Positions 1 through 7,213 of a stretch of 7,272 nt of DNA are shown one piece after another. Position numbers and translations under genes: made by a program. Source of the DNA: Gemmatimonadota bacterium (GTDB lineage: Bacteria; Gemmatimonadota; Gemmatimonadetes; Longimicrobiales; Longimicrobiaceae); contig JAHWJJ010000232.1 in NCBI GenBank assembly GCA_019348475.1, forward strand, positions 1 to 7,272, read 5' to 3'. The notes under the pieces are model-generated. The model saw only the letters and a list, made by a program, of their open reading frames with translations. It did no database searches and was not told the DNA's origin. How positions within the stretch are numbered: the first letter of the stretch is position 1; each line of letters opens with the position of its first letter.

Positions 1-1
1 G

Positions 2-442
2 CAGCTGCTCCACGGCGGCGGGGCGGTAGACGTCGCACGCCACCAGGCGCGTCTGCCGCATCTCGCGCTTCATCCGCCGCGCGATCTTGCCGGCGGTCGT
101 CGTCTTACCGGAGCCCTGCAGCCCCACCATCATGATGACCGTGGGCGGTATGGGCGCCAGCACCAGAGGCGCCTTCTTTTCGCCCAGCATCGACGTCAGC
201 TCCTCCTGGACGATCTTCACGAGCTGCTGGCCCGGAGAAACCGCCTTGAGGACGCGCTCGCCCATCGCCTTCTCTTCCACGCGCTTCATGAAGTCGCGCG
301 TGACCTGGAAGTTGACGTCGGCCTCCAGCAGCACGCGGCGAATTTCGCGCAGCCCCTCGCGGATCATGGGCTCCGTGAGAACACCGCGCTGCCGCAGGCC
401 GGACAGCACGCCTTCGAGCTTGTCGCTTAGCTGGTCGAACAC
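2..442 (-). CDS. ffh: Signal recognition particle protein Ffh (SRP54), N-terminal part, cut by window edge
   Basis: GTPase subunit of the bacterial signal recognition particle. It binds 4.5S RNA and signal sequences emerging from the ribosome and delivers the complex to FtsY at the membrane. Only the first 147 residues are present; the gene continues beyond base 1. Seen directly: an N-terminal helical bundle beginning V/M-F-D-Q-L-S-D (the usual Ffh start is MFDxL), the conserved LLEADV at residues 38-43, the P-loop GLQGSGKTT at 107-115, and DVYRPAAVEQL at 137-147. These define the N domain and the start of the G domain. The GTG at 442-440 is chosen because it aligns exactly with the conserved family N-terminus; no strong Shine-Dalgarno precedes it. 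Missing from the window: the rest of the G domain and the methionine-rich M domain. The upstream gene on the same strand ends 364 bases away with hairpins between, so ffh probably has its own promoter. Confidence 0.97.
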   Translation of the reverse strand, partial: MFDQLSDKLEGVLSGLRQRGVLTEPMIREGLREIRRVLLEADVNFQVTRDFMKRVEEKAMGERVLKAVSPGQQLVKIVQEELTSMLGEKKAPLVLAPIPPTVIMMVGLQGSGKTTTAGKIARRMKREMRQTRLVACDVYRPAAVEQL

Positions 443-614
443 CTGGTCGCCGCCGCTGGGAAAAGCCGAAACGCCGCCCGGGCCGGTGAACCCGGCCGAG
501 CGGGAGATGCAAAGCCCAACAACGTACAAGAAATCCGCTGTTTCGACAACCCTTCGCCCCACGCCGGTGCAGCACGGCGGGGCCCGCGCCTGAAGCCGCC
601 GCAACAACGGCGGA

Positions 615-639
615 AAGCCCCGCAAACTGCGCGGGGCTT
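615..639 (-). terminator. Hairpin terminator-like element between the YbhN-like gene and ffh
   Basis: A perfect 9-bp stem, AAGCCCCGC (615-623) with GCGGGGCTT (631-639), and a 7-base loop. Read on the minus strand the 3' arm runs into TTTCC, a short U-tract. It lies about 170 bases after the stop of the upstream minus-strand gene and before ffh, so it most likely separates the two transcripts. The U-run is weak, so intrinsic termination efficiency is uncertain. Confidence 0.5.
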
Positions 640-650
640 CAACGGCGAGG

Positions 651-679
651 GCGCGCGGGTGGGCAGCCGGCCCGCGCGC
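651..679. repeat. GC-only inverted repeat
   Basis: GCGCGCGGG (651-659) and CCCGCGCGC (671-679) are exact inverted copies around an 11-base spacer. There is no U-tract on either side. It is a possible transcript-end structure for the minus-strand gene ending at 807, or simply a product of GC-rich composition. Confidence 0.4.
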
Positions 680-691
680 GGCAGGAGCAGT

Positions 692-717
692 CCGCGAAGG
701 CGGGCTTCAGCGGTTTT
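692..717 (+). terminator. Bulged hairpin followed by TTTT, plus orientation
   Basis: The stem pairs CCGC+GAAG (692-699) with CTTC+GCGG (705-713), leaving one bulged A at 709 and a 5-base loop. Four T residues follow at 714-717. The shape is that of a plus-strand intrinsic terminator, but there is no plus-strand gene to its left, so its role is unclear. Confidence 0.25.
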
Positions 718-806
718 CCAGCGGCGGATTCATTCGCTCCCGGCGCCGCGCCACGCCGTCCATCGACCACCAGAGCGCGGCATGCGCAGGGACGGACAGC
801 CACGCG

Positions 807-1712
807 TCAACTGCCGTCGCCGCGGCTCCGCAGGGCCGAGCGCAGGGCGCCGGGCCCGTACGACACCGCAGCCAGCCCGAACCCGATCACCACGGGAAGG
901 CCGAAGGTAAAGACGCGCCAGGCCAGCATCAGCCCCGGGTCCGCGGCCCCTTCGTCGCCCGCGACGCCGCCGGCGAACGCCAGTTCCACGGCACCGGCGC
1001 CGGCGGGGGTGGGAAGGAGGAATTGCCCGTAGGTAAGGGCGAACGAGGCGGTGATCATCACCGGCAGGGCCGTGGGCGGGCCCGAGGCCGCGGCCAGCAC
1101 GGGAAGGATTGCGACGCGGCAGGCCACGCTCAACGCCGTCAGGGGAACGCTGGCCGCCAGCGGCCACCCCGCGGCGGCGCGCAGCAGGGCCGCGGTGGGA
1201 CGGGCGGAGGGTGCCGCCCCGATGCCGGCGCGCCGCAGCCGCCGCGCCAGCAGCACGGCCAGCACGAAGACCACGGCCAGCACCACCAGCCACTCCGCGC
1301 CTCGCCGCGCCGCCGCGATCACGTCCGGCCCCACCTCCGCCCACCAGTCGTCCGCGAACAGCCATCCCACCACCCCCGCACACGCCGCGACTACGGCGGA
1401 GTAGGCGGCAACCTCCACAGCCAGCACCGCGGCGAGCGGGGGAAAGGGCAGGCCGGCCCGCAGCAGCCCCAGCAGCCGCGCCCCTTCTCCGCCCAGCCGC
1501 ATGGGCGTGACCGCCGCCGCCGCGTCCCCGAACGCGTTGGCGGTGAACACGTCCCCAAAGCGGACGCGCAGCCCGGCGCCGCGCGCGAACAGGTGAATGC
1601 GCAGGGCGCGGGCGGCCATGTCGACCCCGACGAGCAGCGCGCAGAACAGGTAGGTGGCGATCAGGACTCCCTCCGCGCGGTGGATGACGGGGATGCGTCT
1701 ACGGGGCGGCAC
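807..1712 (-). CDS. Lysylphosphatidylglycerol synthase TM-like / YbhN (UPF0104) family membrane protein
   Basis: Polytopic inner-membrane protein of the family that includes the flippase domain of MprF and YbhN/AglD-like proteins; the substrate is unknown here, presumably a lipid or lipid-linked molecule. With the GTG at 1712-1710 it has 301 residues. About six hydrophobic segments are visible, roughly 15-35, 94-118, 139-157, 185-209, 216-234 and 261-283. Family signatures: PMRLGGEGARLLGLL (70-84), matching the P-x-R-x-GE-x-x-R pattern, and LLPTPAGAGAVE (232-243), matching the P-x-P-GG-x-G-x-x-E motif. The start is uncertain. The frame stays open to an ATG at 1958, but that ATG lies inside the octamer repeats and would add a low-complexity, non-family N-terminus. 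A GTG at 1823 is another option, and none has a good Shine-Dalgarno. With the chosen start the protein appears to lack the first membrane helix typical of relatives. The stop is TGA at 809-807. Confidence 0.8.
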   Translation of the reverse strand: MPPRRRIPVIHRAEGVLIATYLFCALLVGVDMAARALRIHLFARGAGLRVRFGDVFTANAFGDAAAAVTPMRLGGEGARLLGLLRAGLPFPPLAAVLAVEVAAYSAVVAACAGVVGWLFADDWWAEVGPDVIAAARRGAEWLVVLAVVFVLAVLLARRLRRAGIGAAPSARPTAALLRAAAGWPLAASVPLTALSVACRVAILPVLAAASGPPTALPVMITASFALTYGQFLLPTPAGAGAVELAFAGGVAGDEGAADPGLMLAWRVFTFGLPVVIGFGLAAVSYGPGALRSALRSRGDGS

Positions 1713-1851
1713 CGCGGCTGGGTGTACGTGCGCGGCGAGCGCGGGGTTCCGACCCGCGCAGCCGGGCCGCCACCACCCGGCCGGCGGGCGGTGCGCGCGC
1801 CGCGCCGAGCGCGTAGCTTGCACGTCGCGTGCGGGATGCGCGCAGAGCTGC

Positions 1852-1888
1852 AGTGCGGAAGTGCGAAAGTGCGAAAGTGCGAAAGTGC
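1852..1888 (+). repeat. Left octamer array, unit AGTGCGAA, about 4.6 copies
   Basis: Units at 1852-1859 (AGTGCGGA), then 1860-1867, 1868-1875 and 1876-1883 (all AGTGCGAA), and a partial AGTGC at 1884-1888. The period is exactly 8 bases, so it is not a codon-phased repeat. The core AGTGCG is the reverse complement of the core of the right array. Confidence 0.95.
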
Positions 1889-1899
1889 TCGCGCCGTCG

Positions 1900-2009
1900 G
1901 CACTCCCGCACTCACACACTCCCGCACCAACGCACCAACGCGCTCCGACACTCCCCACTCACGCACTCACGCACTCACGCACTCACGCACTCACGCACTC
2001 ACGCACTCC
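1900..2009 (+). repeat. Right octamer array, unit GCACTCAC, about 14 units
   Basis: Successive 8-base units from 1900: GCACTCCC, GCACTCAC, ACACTCCC, GCACCAAC twice, GCGCTCCG, ACACTCCC, a 7-base CACTCAC (1956-1962), five perfect GCACTCAC (1963-2002) and a final GCACTCC. The half nearest the start codon is uniform and the distal half is degenerate, as expected if new copies are added at one end and old ones decay. The array ends just before the ribosome-binding site of the CNNM-type gene. Confidence 0.95.
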
Positions 2010-2022
2010 ATAAGAGGACGGG

Positions 2023-3354
2023 ATGGGGATCGGCACCGAGGTCGTGATCGTACTGCTGCTGCTGGTGGCCAACGGCGTGTTCTCCATGAGCGAGATCGCC
2101 CTGGTGTCGTCGCGCAAGCCGCGGCTGCAGCAGCGCGCCGAGGCCGGCGACCAGGCCGCCGGCCGCGCCCTGCGCCTGGCCGAGCACCCGGAGCGCTTCC
2201 TGGCCACGGTGCAGGTGGGGATCACGCTGGTGGGCACGCTGGCGGGCGCGTTCGGCGGCGCGGCCATCGCGGAGCCGCTGGCCGTGTGGCTGCAGCAGTA
2301 TCCCGCCGTGGCCCAGTACGCCAGGCCGCTCTCCCTGGGCATCGTCGTCCTTGGGATCACCTACCTCTCCCTCATCGTGGGCGAGCTGGTGCCCAAGCAG
2401 ATCGGCCTGAACCACCCCGAGCGCATCGCGGCGGCCATGGCGGGGCCCATGGACGTGGTCTCGCGCGTGGCGCGGCCGCTGGTGTGGCTGCTGACCACGT
2501 CCACGCGCCTGGTCCTTCGCCTGCTGCGCATCCGCAAGCCCACGGAGCCGCCGGTGACGGAGGCGGAGATTGCGGTGCTTCTGGAGCAGGGAACGCAGGC
2601 GGGGGTGTTCGAGGAAGAAGAGCAGGAGCTGGTGGAGCGCGTCTTCTGGCTGGCCGACCAGCGTGTGGTCTCGCTGATGACGCCGCGCCACCGCATCGTC
2701 TGGCTGGACGTGGCCGCCTCGGCGGAGGAGCACCGCCGCGCGATGGTGCAGCACCGTTACTCGCGCTACCTGGTGTGCGACGACGGGCTGGACCACGTGC
2801 TGGGCATGGTGGAGGTCAAGGACCTGTGGGCGGCGGAGCTTTCCGGCGCGCGCGTGGAGGACCTGCGGCCGCTGCTCCGGCAGCCGCTGTTCGTCCCCGA
2901 AAGCACCCGCGCGCTGGGAGTGCTGGAGCAGTTCCGCGAGACGGGGACGCACCTGGCGCTGGTGGTGAACGAGTACGGCGGCACCGAAGGGCTCGTCACG
3001 CTGAACGACGTGCTGGAGGAGTTCTCGGGTGAGATGGGAAGCGGCGGCGTTCCCGCCGCGCCACCGGTGGTGCGCCGCGACGACGGATCCCTGCTGGTGG
3101 ACGCGTCGCTCTCGATGGAGCAGTTCCGCGAGTTCCTGGAGCTGGAGGACCGCCGCCACGAAGCGCGCGAGTACCGCACCGTGGGCGGGTTCGTCTTCAC
3201 CACGCTGGGCCACGTGCCGCGGCCGGGCGAGCACTTTGCCTCCAACGGCTACCGCGTGGAGGTGGTGGACATGGACGGCAACCGCGTGGACAAGGTGCTC
3301 GTCGCCCCGCTCCCCGATCACCCCGCCGCCCGCGGTTCCGCGGACGAGGATTGA
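2023..3354 (+). CDS. CNNM/CorC-family hemolysin-like transporter (DUF21-CBS-CBS-CorC_HlyC)
   Basis: A 443-residue inner-membrane protein of the CNNM/CorC family. Characterised members are implicated in Mg2+ (or other divalent cation) efflux or Na+-coupled exchange; the old name 'hemolysin' is historical. Domains in order: a DUF21 membrane domain at about 3-175, with helices near 4-25, 62-84, 104-125 and 140-165 and the family motifs SMSEIALVSS (21-30) and GELVPKQIGLNHPE (120-133); a CBS pair at about 215-337, ending in the characteristic NEYGGTEGLVTLNDVLEE (316-333); and a CorC_HlyC domain at about 349-428. The length is normal for the family. The start ATG is supported by AAGAGGA five bases or so upstream and by the membrane helix beginning at once. 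The 5' leader is formed by the octamer array. The kinase gene follows after 184 bases on the same strand and may be cotranscribed. The ion is an inference; exact orthology (for example to MpfA or CorC) cannot be decided here. Confidence 0.95.
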   Translation: MGIGTEVVIVLLLLVANGVFSMSEIALVSSRKPRLQQRAEAGDQAAGRALRLAEHPERFLATVQVGITLVGTLAGAFGGAAIAEPLAVWLQQYPAVAQYARPLSLGIVVLGITYLSLIVGELVPKQIGLNHPERIAAAMAGPMDVVSRVARPLVWLLTTSTRLVLRLLRIRKPTEPPVTEAEIAVLLEQGTQAGVFEEEEQELVERVFWLADQRVVSLMTPRHRIVWLDVAASAEEHRRAMVQHRYSRYLVCDDGLDHVLGMVEVKDLWAAELSGARVEDLRPLLRQPLFVPESTRALGVLEQFRETGTHLALVVNEYGGTEGLVTLNDVLEEFSGEMGSGGVPAAPPVVRRDDGSLLVDASLSMEQFREFLELEDRRHEAREYRTVGGFVFTTLGHVPRPGEHFASNGYRVEVVDMDGNRVDKVLVAPLPDHPAARGSADED

Positions 3355-3538
3355 TCCGCCCGGCGCGCGGCGACGAGAGTTCCAGAGGATTCGTCGCGCC
3401 AGGCGGGGGGGCGGTCGTGGGCGGCTTTTCTCCGGCGCGCGGGGCGAGATCGGCCTGCTCTCGCATCTCCGGGCCGGCGAGGCGCCACCTGTGGCCGGAG
3501 CTTTGCGACGCGGCGGCGGCAGATCGCGACGCTGCACC
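3355..3538. other. 184-base gap between the CNNM-type gene and the kinase
   Basis: No gene is supported. The kinase reading frame is open through it, but the translated stretch is arginine/glycine-rich and unlike any domain. A 6-bp hairpin, GCGAGA (3444-3449) with TCTCGC (3459-3464), lacks a U-tract. No recognisable promoter or terminator was found, so readthrough from the upstream gene is plausible. Confidence 0.5.
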
Positions 3539-5783
<2,245 letters not shown>

Positions 5784-5785
<2 letters not shown>

Positions 5786-5795
5786 CTCGCGAGTT
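5784..5795. repeat. Perfect 12-bp palindrome overlapping the kinase stop codon
   Basis: AACTCGCGAGTT is a perfect palindrome whose first two bases belong to the TAA stop of the kinase. There is no U-run afterwards. It could be a DNA-binding site or part of the mRNA 3' end. Confidence 0.45.
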
Positions 5796-5801
5796 TGGGG
5801 T

Positions 5802-5815
5802 GACTGGCGCCAGTC
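5802..5815. repeat. Perfect 14-bp palindrome downstream of the kinase
   Basis: GACTGGCGCCAGTC is a perfect palindrome, six bases after the preceding one. As RNA it would need an unpaired loop and would form only a short stem, so a protein-DNA site or chance is as likely as a terminator. Confidence 0.45.
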
Positions 5816-5872
5816 TATGCTGACAGGCCACCACGGTGAGCTCCTCCGGATGATTGGACGGGCTCGATCGTC

Positions 5873-5900
5873 TATTCCCTATTCCCTATTCCCTATTCCC
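5873..5900 (+). repeat. (TATTCCC)4 heptamer tandem repeat, G4 motif on minus strand
   Basis: Four exact copies of TATTCCC at 5873-5879, 5880-5886, 5887-5893 and 5894-5900. The minus strand has four GGG tracts (complement of 5877-5879, 5884-5886, 5891-5893 and 5898-5900) with identical 4-base AATA loops, a textbook G3-N4 quadruplex motif. It lies in the kinase 3' region, just beyond the shared terminator as seen from the tmRNA side. Confidence 0.95.
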
Positions 5901-5913
5901 TCTACCGGGACGC

Positions 5914-5953
5914 AAAAAGGCCGGGTCCAGCGATGATGCTGGCCCGGCCTTTT
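5914..5953. terminator. Strong bidirectional intrinsic terminator for kinase and ssrA
   Basis: The stem pairs GGCCGGG (5919-5925) plus CCAGC (5927-5931) with GCTGG (5938-5942) plus CCCGGCC (5943-5949). One T is bulged at 5926 and the 6-base loop is GATGAT. It is flanked by five A on the left and four T on the right, so it carries a U-run on both strands (TTTT plus-wise, TTTTT minus-wise). It starts nine bases after the tmRNA 3' end and lies about 130 bases after the kinase stop, fitting a shared convergent terminator. Confidence 0.92.
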
Positions 5954-5961
5954 CTGGTAAG

Positions 5962-6334
5962 TGGAGCTGGCGGGAATCGAACCCGCGTCCGCCTACAGAT
6001 CCCTCGCGACGTCTACGTGCGTATCCCCCTGTTCTGTTCTCCTCGTCCGCTCATCGGCCAGTGGGAGGCCCATCGCGAACCAGCCGTGAAAGTCTCGCCC
6101 GCGCCGTCACGGCGCCAAACGCAGGCCAGCCAGAATTTGATGACGCCCGCCGGCCCGCCTCAGGCGGGGCTGACCGGAAGACGGGAGGTAAGGAAACCGC
6201 TAGGGTCTCTACTTACGCAGCCAGAGCGAAGTTATCGTTCGCGGTTACTGGTTTCCCGGAGGTTTTACGAGGTATCCGAGGACCTCGGCACGCAGCCACG
6301 GCTTCACCGTACACGTCGAAACCTTGACAGCCCC
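5962..6334 (-). ncRNA. ssrA: tmRNA (transfer-messenger RNA), one-piece
   Basis: A 373-nt RNA that rescues stalled ribosomes with SmpB by acting as alanyl-tRNA and then as a short mRNA for a degradation tag. Seen directly: the 5' end GGGGCUGUCAAGGUUUCGAC, typical of tmRNA; the acceptor stem formed by GGGGCUG with CAGCUCC, including a G3.U70-type wobble that is the alanyl-tRNA synthetase identity element; discriminator A at 5962; and a T-arm with GGGUUCGAUUCCC. The CCA end is not encoded (the next bases are CTT), so it must be added after transcription. A first pseudoknot stem is visible as CCGAG with CUCGG (6276-6288), before the tag frame. GC-rich paired segments fill the region after the tag. 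The gene has its own promoter upstream and a strong terminator nine bases downstream. The ends are inferred from base pairing. It is one continuous molecule, not the permuted two-piece form. Confidence 0.97.
6213..6242 (-). other. tmRNA tag-peptide reading frame
   Basis: Nine codons, GCG AAC GAT AAC TTC then GCT CTG GCT GCG, followed by TAA. They encode ANDNFALAA, so the full tag with the tRNA-borne alanine is A-ANDNFALAA. The resume codon GCG is supported by U and A at positions -5 and -4 (UAACC before GCG), as in E. coli tmRNA, and by the ALAA ending recognised by ClpXP-type proteases. It is one residue shorter than the E. coli tag. Confidence 0.9.
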
Positions 6335-6361
6335 AAACCCGTGTTTTCAACCGACGCTCCC

Positions 6362-6390
6362 AATCTACCAGCGCGGCCCCGTCCTGTCAA
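6362..6390 (-). promoter_or_regulatory. Sigma70-type promoter of ssrA
   Basis: On the minus strand a perfect -35 box TTGACA (6390-6385) is followed by exactly 17 bases and a -10 box TAGATT (6367-6362, 4/6 match to TATAAT). Initiation about seven bases later, near 6355, gives a leader of roughly 20 nt before the mature tmRNA 5' end at 6334. RNase P would be expected to remove it. Confidence 0.75.
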
Positions 6391-6538
6391 TCCCGTTGGG
6401 GCGCAACGAGTTACGTCCACCGGCCCGGCCCCCGCCCCCCTCCTGGCCTTCCTCCCAGGCAACCGGCGTGCCCCGCGCGCCCCGGGGCGCGCCGCATCCG
6501 CCCTCGCCCGCCCGCAAACGACTGCCTGCAAACAGGTT

Positions 6539-6554
6539 AGGCCCGCATCTTGCT
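6539..6554 (+). promoter_or_regulatory. Candidate sigma54 (-24/-12) promoter for the beta-barrel gene
   Basis: AGGCCCG, four bases, then TTGCT compares with the consensus TGGCACG-N4-TTGCW. The invariant GG (6540-6541) and GC (6552-6553) are correctly ten bases apart, the -12 element is a full match and the -24 element matches 5/7. Initiation would be near 6565, giving a leader of about 60 nt to the ATG at 6627. No good sigma70 pair was seen upstream of this gene. The call rests on motif match and position only. Confidence 0.4.
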
Positions 6555-6575
6555 TTCCTGGAAAGTACATGCACG

Positions 6576-6609
6576 GGTCACCGGCCTTCGGTGGCCTGCC
6601 TTGTTTTTT
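6576..6609 (+). terminator. Hairpin plus U-run in the 5' leader (possible attenuator)
   Basis: GGTCACCG (6576-6583) pairs with CGGTGGCC (6589-6596) over 8 bp with one T.G wobble and a GCCTT loop. Seven bases after the stem comes TTTTTT (6604-6609). The Shine-Dalgarno GGAG (6616-6619) and ATG (6627) follow at once, so any mRNA started upstream must read through it. It could be an attenuator, a weak terminator of a short upstream RNA, or a leader stem that protects the mRNA. The gap between stem and U-run makes it a suboptimal intrinsic terminator. Confidence 0.45.
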
Positions 6610-6626
6610 CTACCTGGAGCAGAGCG

Positions 6627-7196
6627 ATGAAGACAACCGTGTTTGCGGCGGTACTGGCGGCGGTGGCGGCTTCGGCGGCGGACGTGCAGGCGCAGATGGG
6701 GATCCCGCTGTCGGTGGAGGGGCGCCTGGACTACGCCGTCCCCACCGGCGACTTCGACGACGCGGTGGACGAGGGGGTGTCGGTGAGCGGCGGCGTGTCG
6801 CTGGGCGTGCGGCCCGGGCTGGCGCTGTACGGCACCTACAGCAACACCCGCTTTGGCGTGGGCCTTACCAGCGACGACGAGCCGCACGCGGAGGACAGCG
6901 GCTTTTCGGTGGGGCTGACCGCCGCCCTCCCCGGCGGCAGCGCGCGCGTGGCGCCGTGGATCGGAGCCGGCGCCGTGTTCCACACGCTGGAGCTGGGCGG
7001 CGTGGAAGAGGGGATCGACGAGTCGGTGGGCTTCGAGGTGGGGGGCGGCGTGGCGATCGGCCTGACTCGGAACGTGCGCCTGACGCCAGGCGTGGGCTTC
7101 CGCCGCTACAGCGCCGAGCTTCCCGCGCTGCTGGGGACGCGGGAGATGGACGTGTCGTACTTCACCGCCGGCGTGGGGCTGAACTTCTCGTTCTGA
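6627..7196 (+). CDS. Small outer-membrane beta-barrel protein
   Basis: A 189-residue exported protein. Residues 1-22 form a signal peptide (MKTT, then an alanine/valine-rich core, ending DVQA before Q23). The mature part alternates hydrophobic and polar residues in segments with glycine and aromatic residues, such as 28-38, 51-60, 64-77, 92-101, 107-121, 133-146, 150-163 and 175-189. That is about eight strands, the size of OmpX/OmpA-N/OmpW-like barrels, and it ends in F, the usual C-terminal signal for BAM insertion. Acidic loops (42-50, 82-90, 123-132) fit surface or periplasmic turns. The ATG is chosen for GGAG seven bases upstream and for the signal peptide beginning there; the frame is open further left but without protein character. 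The specific function (porin, structural or adhesion) cannot be assigned. No partner gene is visible; the window ends 76 bases later. Confidence 0.85.
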   Translation: MKTTVFAAVLAAVAASAADVQAQMGIPLSVEGRLDYAVPTGDFDDAVDEGVSVSGGVSLGVRPGLALYGTYSNTRFGVGLTSDDEPHAEDSGFSVGLTAALPGGSARVAPWIGAGAVFHTLELGGVEEGIDESVGFEVGGGVAIGLTRNVRLTPGVGFRRYSAELPALLGTREMDVSYFTAGVGLNFSF

Positions 7197-7200
7197 GCCG

Positions 7201-7213
7201 TCCGGCGACCGGA
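7201..7213 (+). repeat. Short GC inverted repeat after the beta-barrel gene
   Basis: TCCGG, a CGA loop, then CCGGA, four bases after the stop codon. There is no U-tract, so it is only a possible transcript-end stem. Confidence 0.3.

Larger units (their letters stand above)
443..806. other. Intergenic region between ffh and the upstream membrane-protein gene
   Basis: This 364-base stretch has no gene that I can support; its open frames show no family resemblance and overlap hairpins. It holds at least four GC-rich inverted repeats (arms 596-601/608-613, 615-623/631-639, 651-659/671-679 and 692-699/705-713) and must hold the ffh promoter. A weak candidate on the minus strand is TTGTCG, a 17-base spacer, then TACGTT, ending about 75 bases before the GTG. 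The match is only 3/6 in each box, so it is not listed as a promoter. Confidence 0.6.
1713..2022. other. Divergent intergenic region with octamer arrays
   Basis: This 310-base gap separates two divergently read membrane-protein genes and must contain both promoters unless the leftward gene starts further upstream. Bases 1713-1851 are GC-rich without a clear motif. Bases 1852-2009 are tandem 8-base repeats in two opposing arrays. Only 13 bases separate the last repeat unit from the ATG at 2023; they hold the Shine-Dalgarno AAGAGGA (2012-2018). The plus-strand promoter must therefore lie inside or left of the arrays, and the right array is probably transcribed as 5' leader. No convincing -35/-10 pair was found. 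Confidence 0.7.
6335..6626. other. Divergent regulatory region between ssrA and the beta-barrel gene
   Basis: This 292-base gap has no supported coding gene. It holds the ssrA promoter (minus), a C-rich stretch at about 6417-6520, a small CCTG/CAGG hairpin (6525-6536), a candidate sigma54 promoter (6539-6554) and a hairpin with U-run (6576-6609), ending in the ribosome-binding site of the plus-strand gene. Confidence 0.7.

Noticed and set aside
1900..2009. Repeat protein made of THSRTHAL units encoded by the octamer array
   Set aside because: The 8-base period makes a 24-base, 8-residue repeat in any open frame. There is no codon-phased conservation, and indels (the 7-base unit at 1956-1962) shift the frame.
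1852..2009. CRISPR array
   Set aside because: The repeats are 8 bases and directly contiguous, without unique spacers, and there are no cas genes.
1023..3032. Long plus-strand open frame running from the YbhN-like gene through the repeats into the CNNM-type gene
   Set aside because: It is antisense to one real gene and out of frame with another. The product is an arginine/glycine/alanine-rich shadow.
3444..3464. Terminator after the CNNM-type gene
   Set aside because: Only a 6-bp stem with a 9-base loop and no U-tract; ordinary for this GC content.
5962..6010. A stand-alone tRNA gene (minus strand) with GGGTTCGATTCCC
   Set aside because: The T-arm and acceptor pair with a 5' half more than 300 bases away, and a tag frame lies between, so it is the tRNA-like domain of tmRNA.
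5854..6327. Plus-strand open frame across the tmRNA region
   Set aside because: It is antisense to ssrA; its translation contains the well-known spurious 'SWRESNPRPP' type peptide that arises from reading tRNA T-arms backwards.
6324..6329. Plus-strand TTGACA as a -35 box for the beta-barrel gene
   Set aside because: It is the complement of the conserved tmRNA 5' segment, and no -10-like hexamer sits 16-18 bases downstream.
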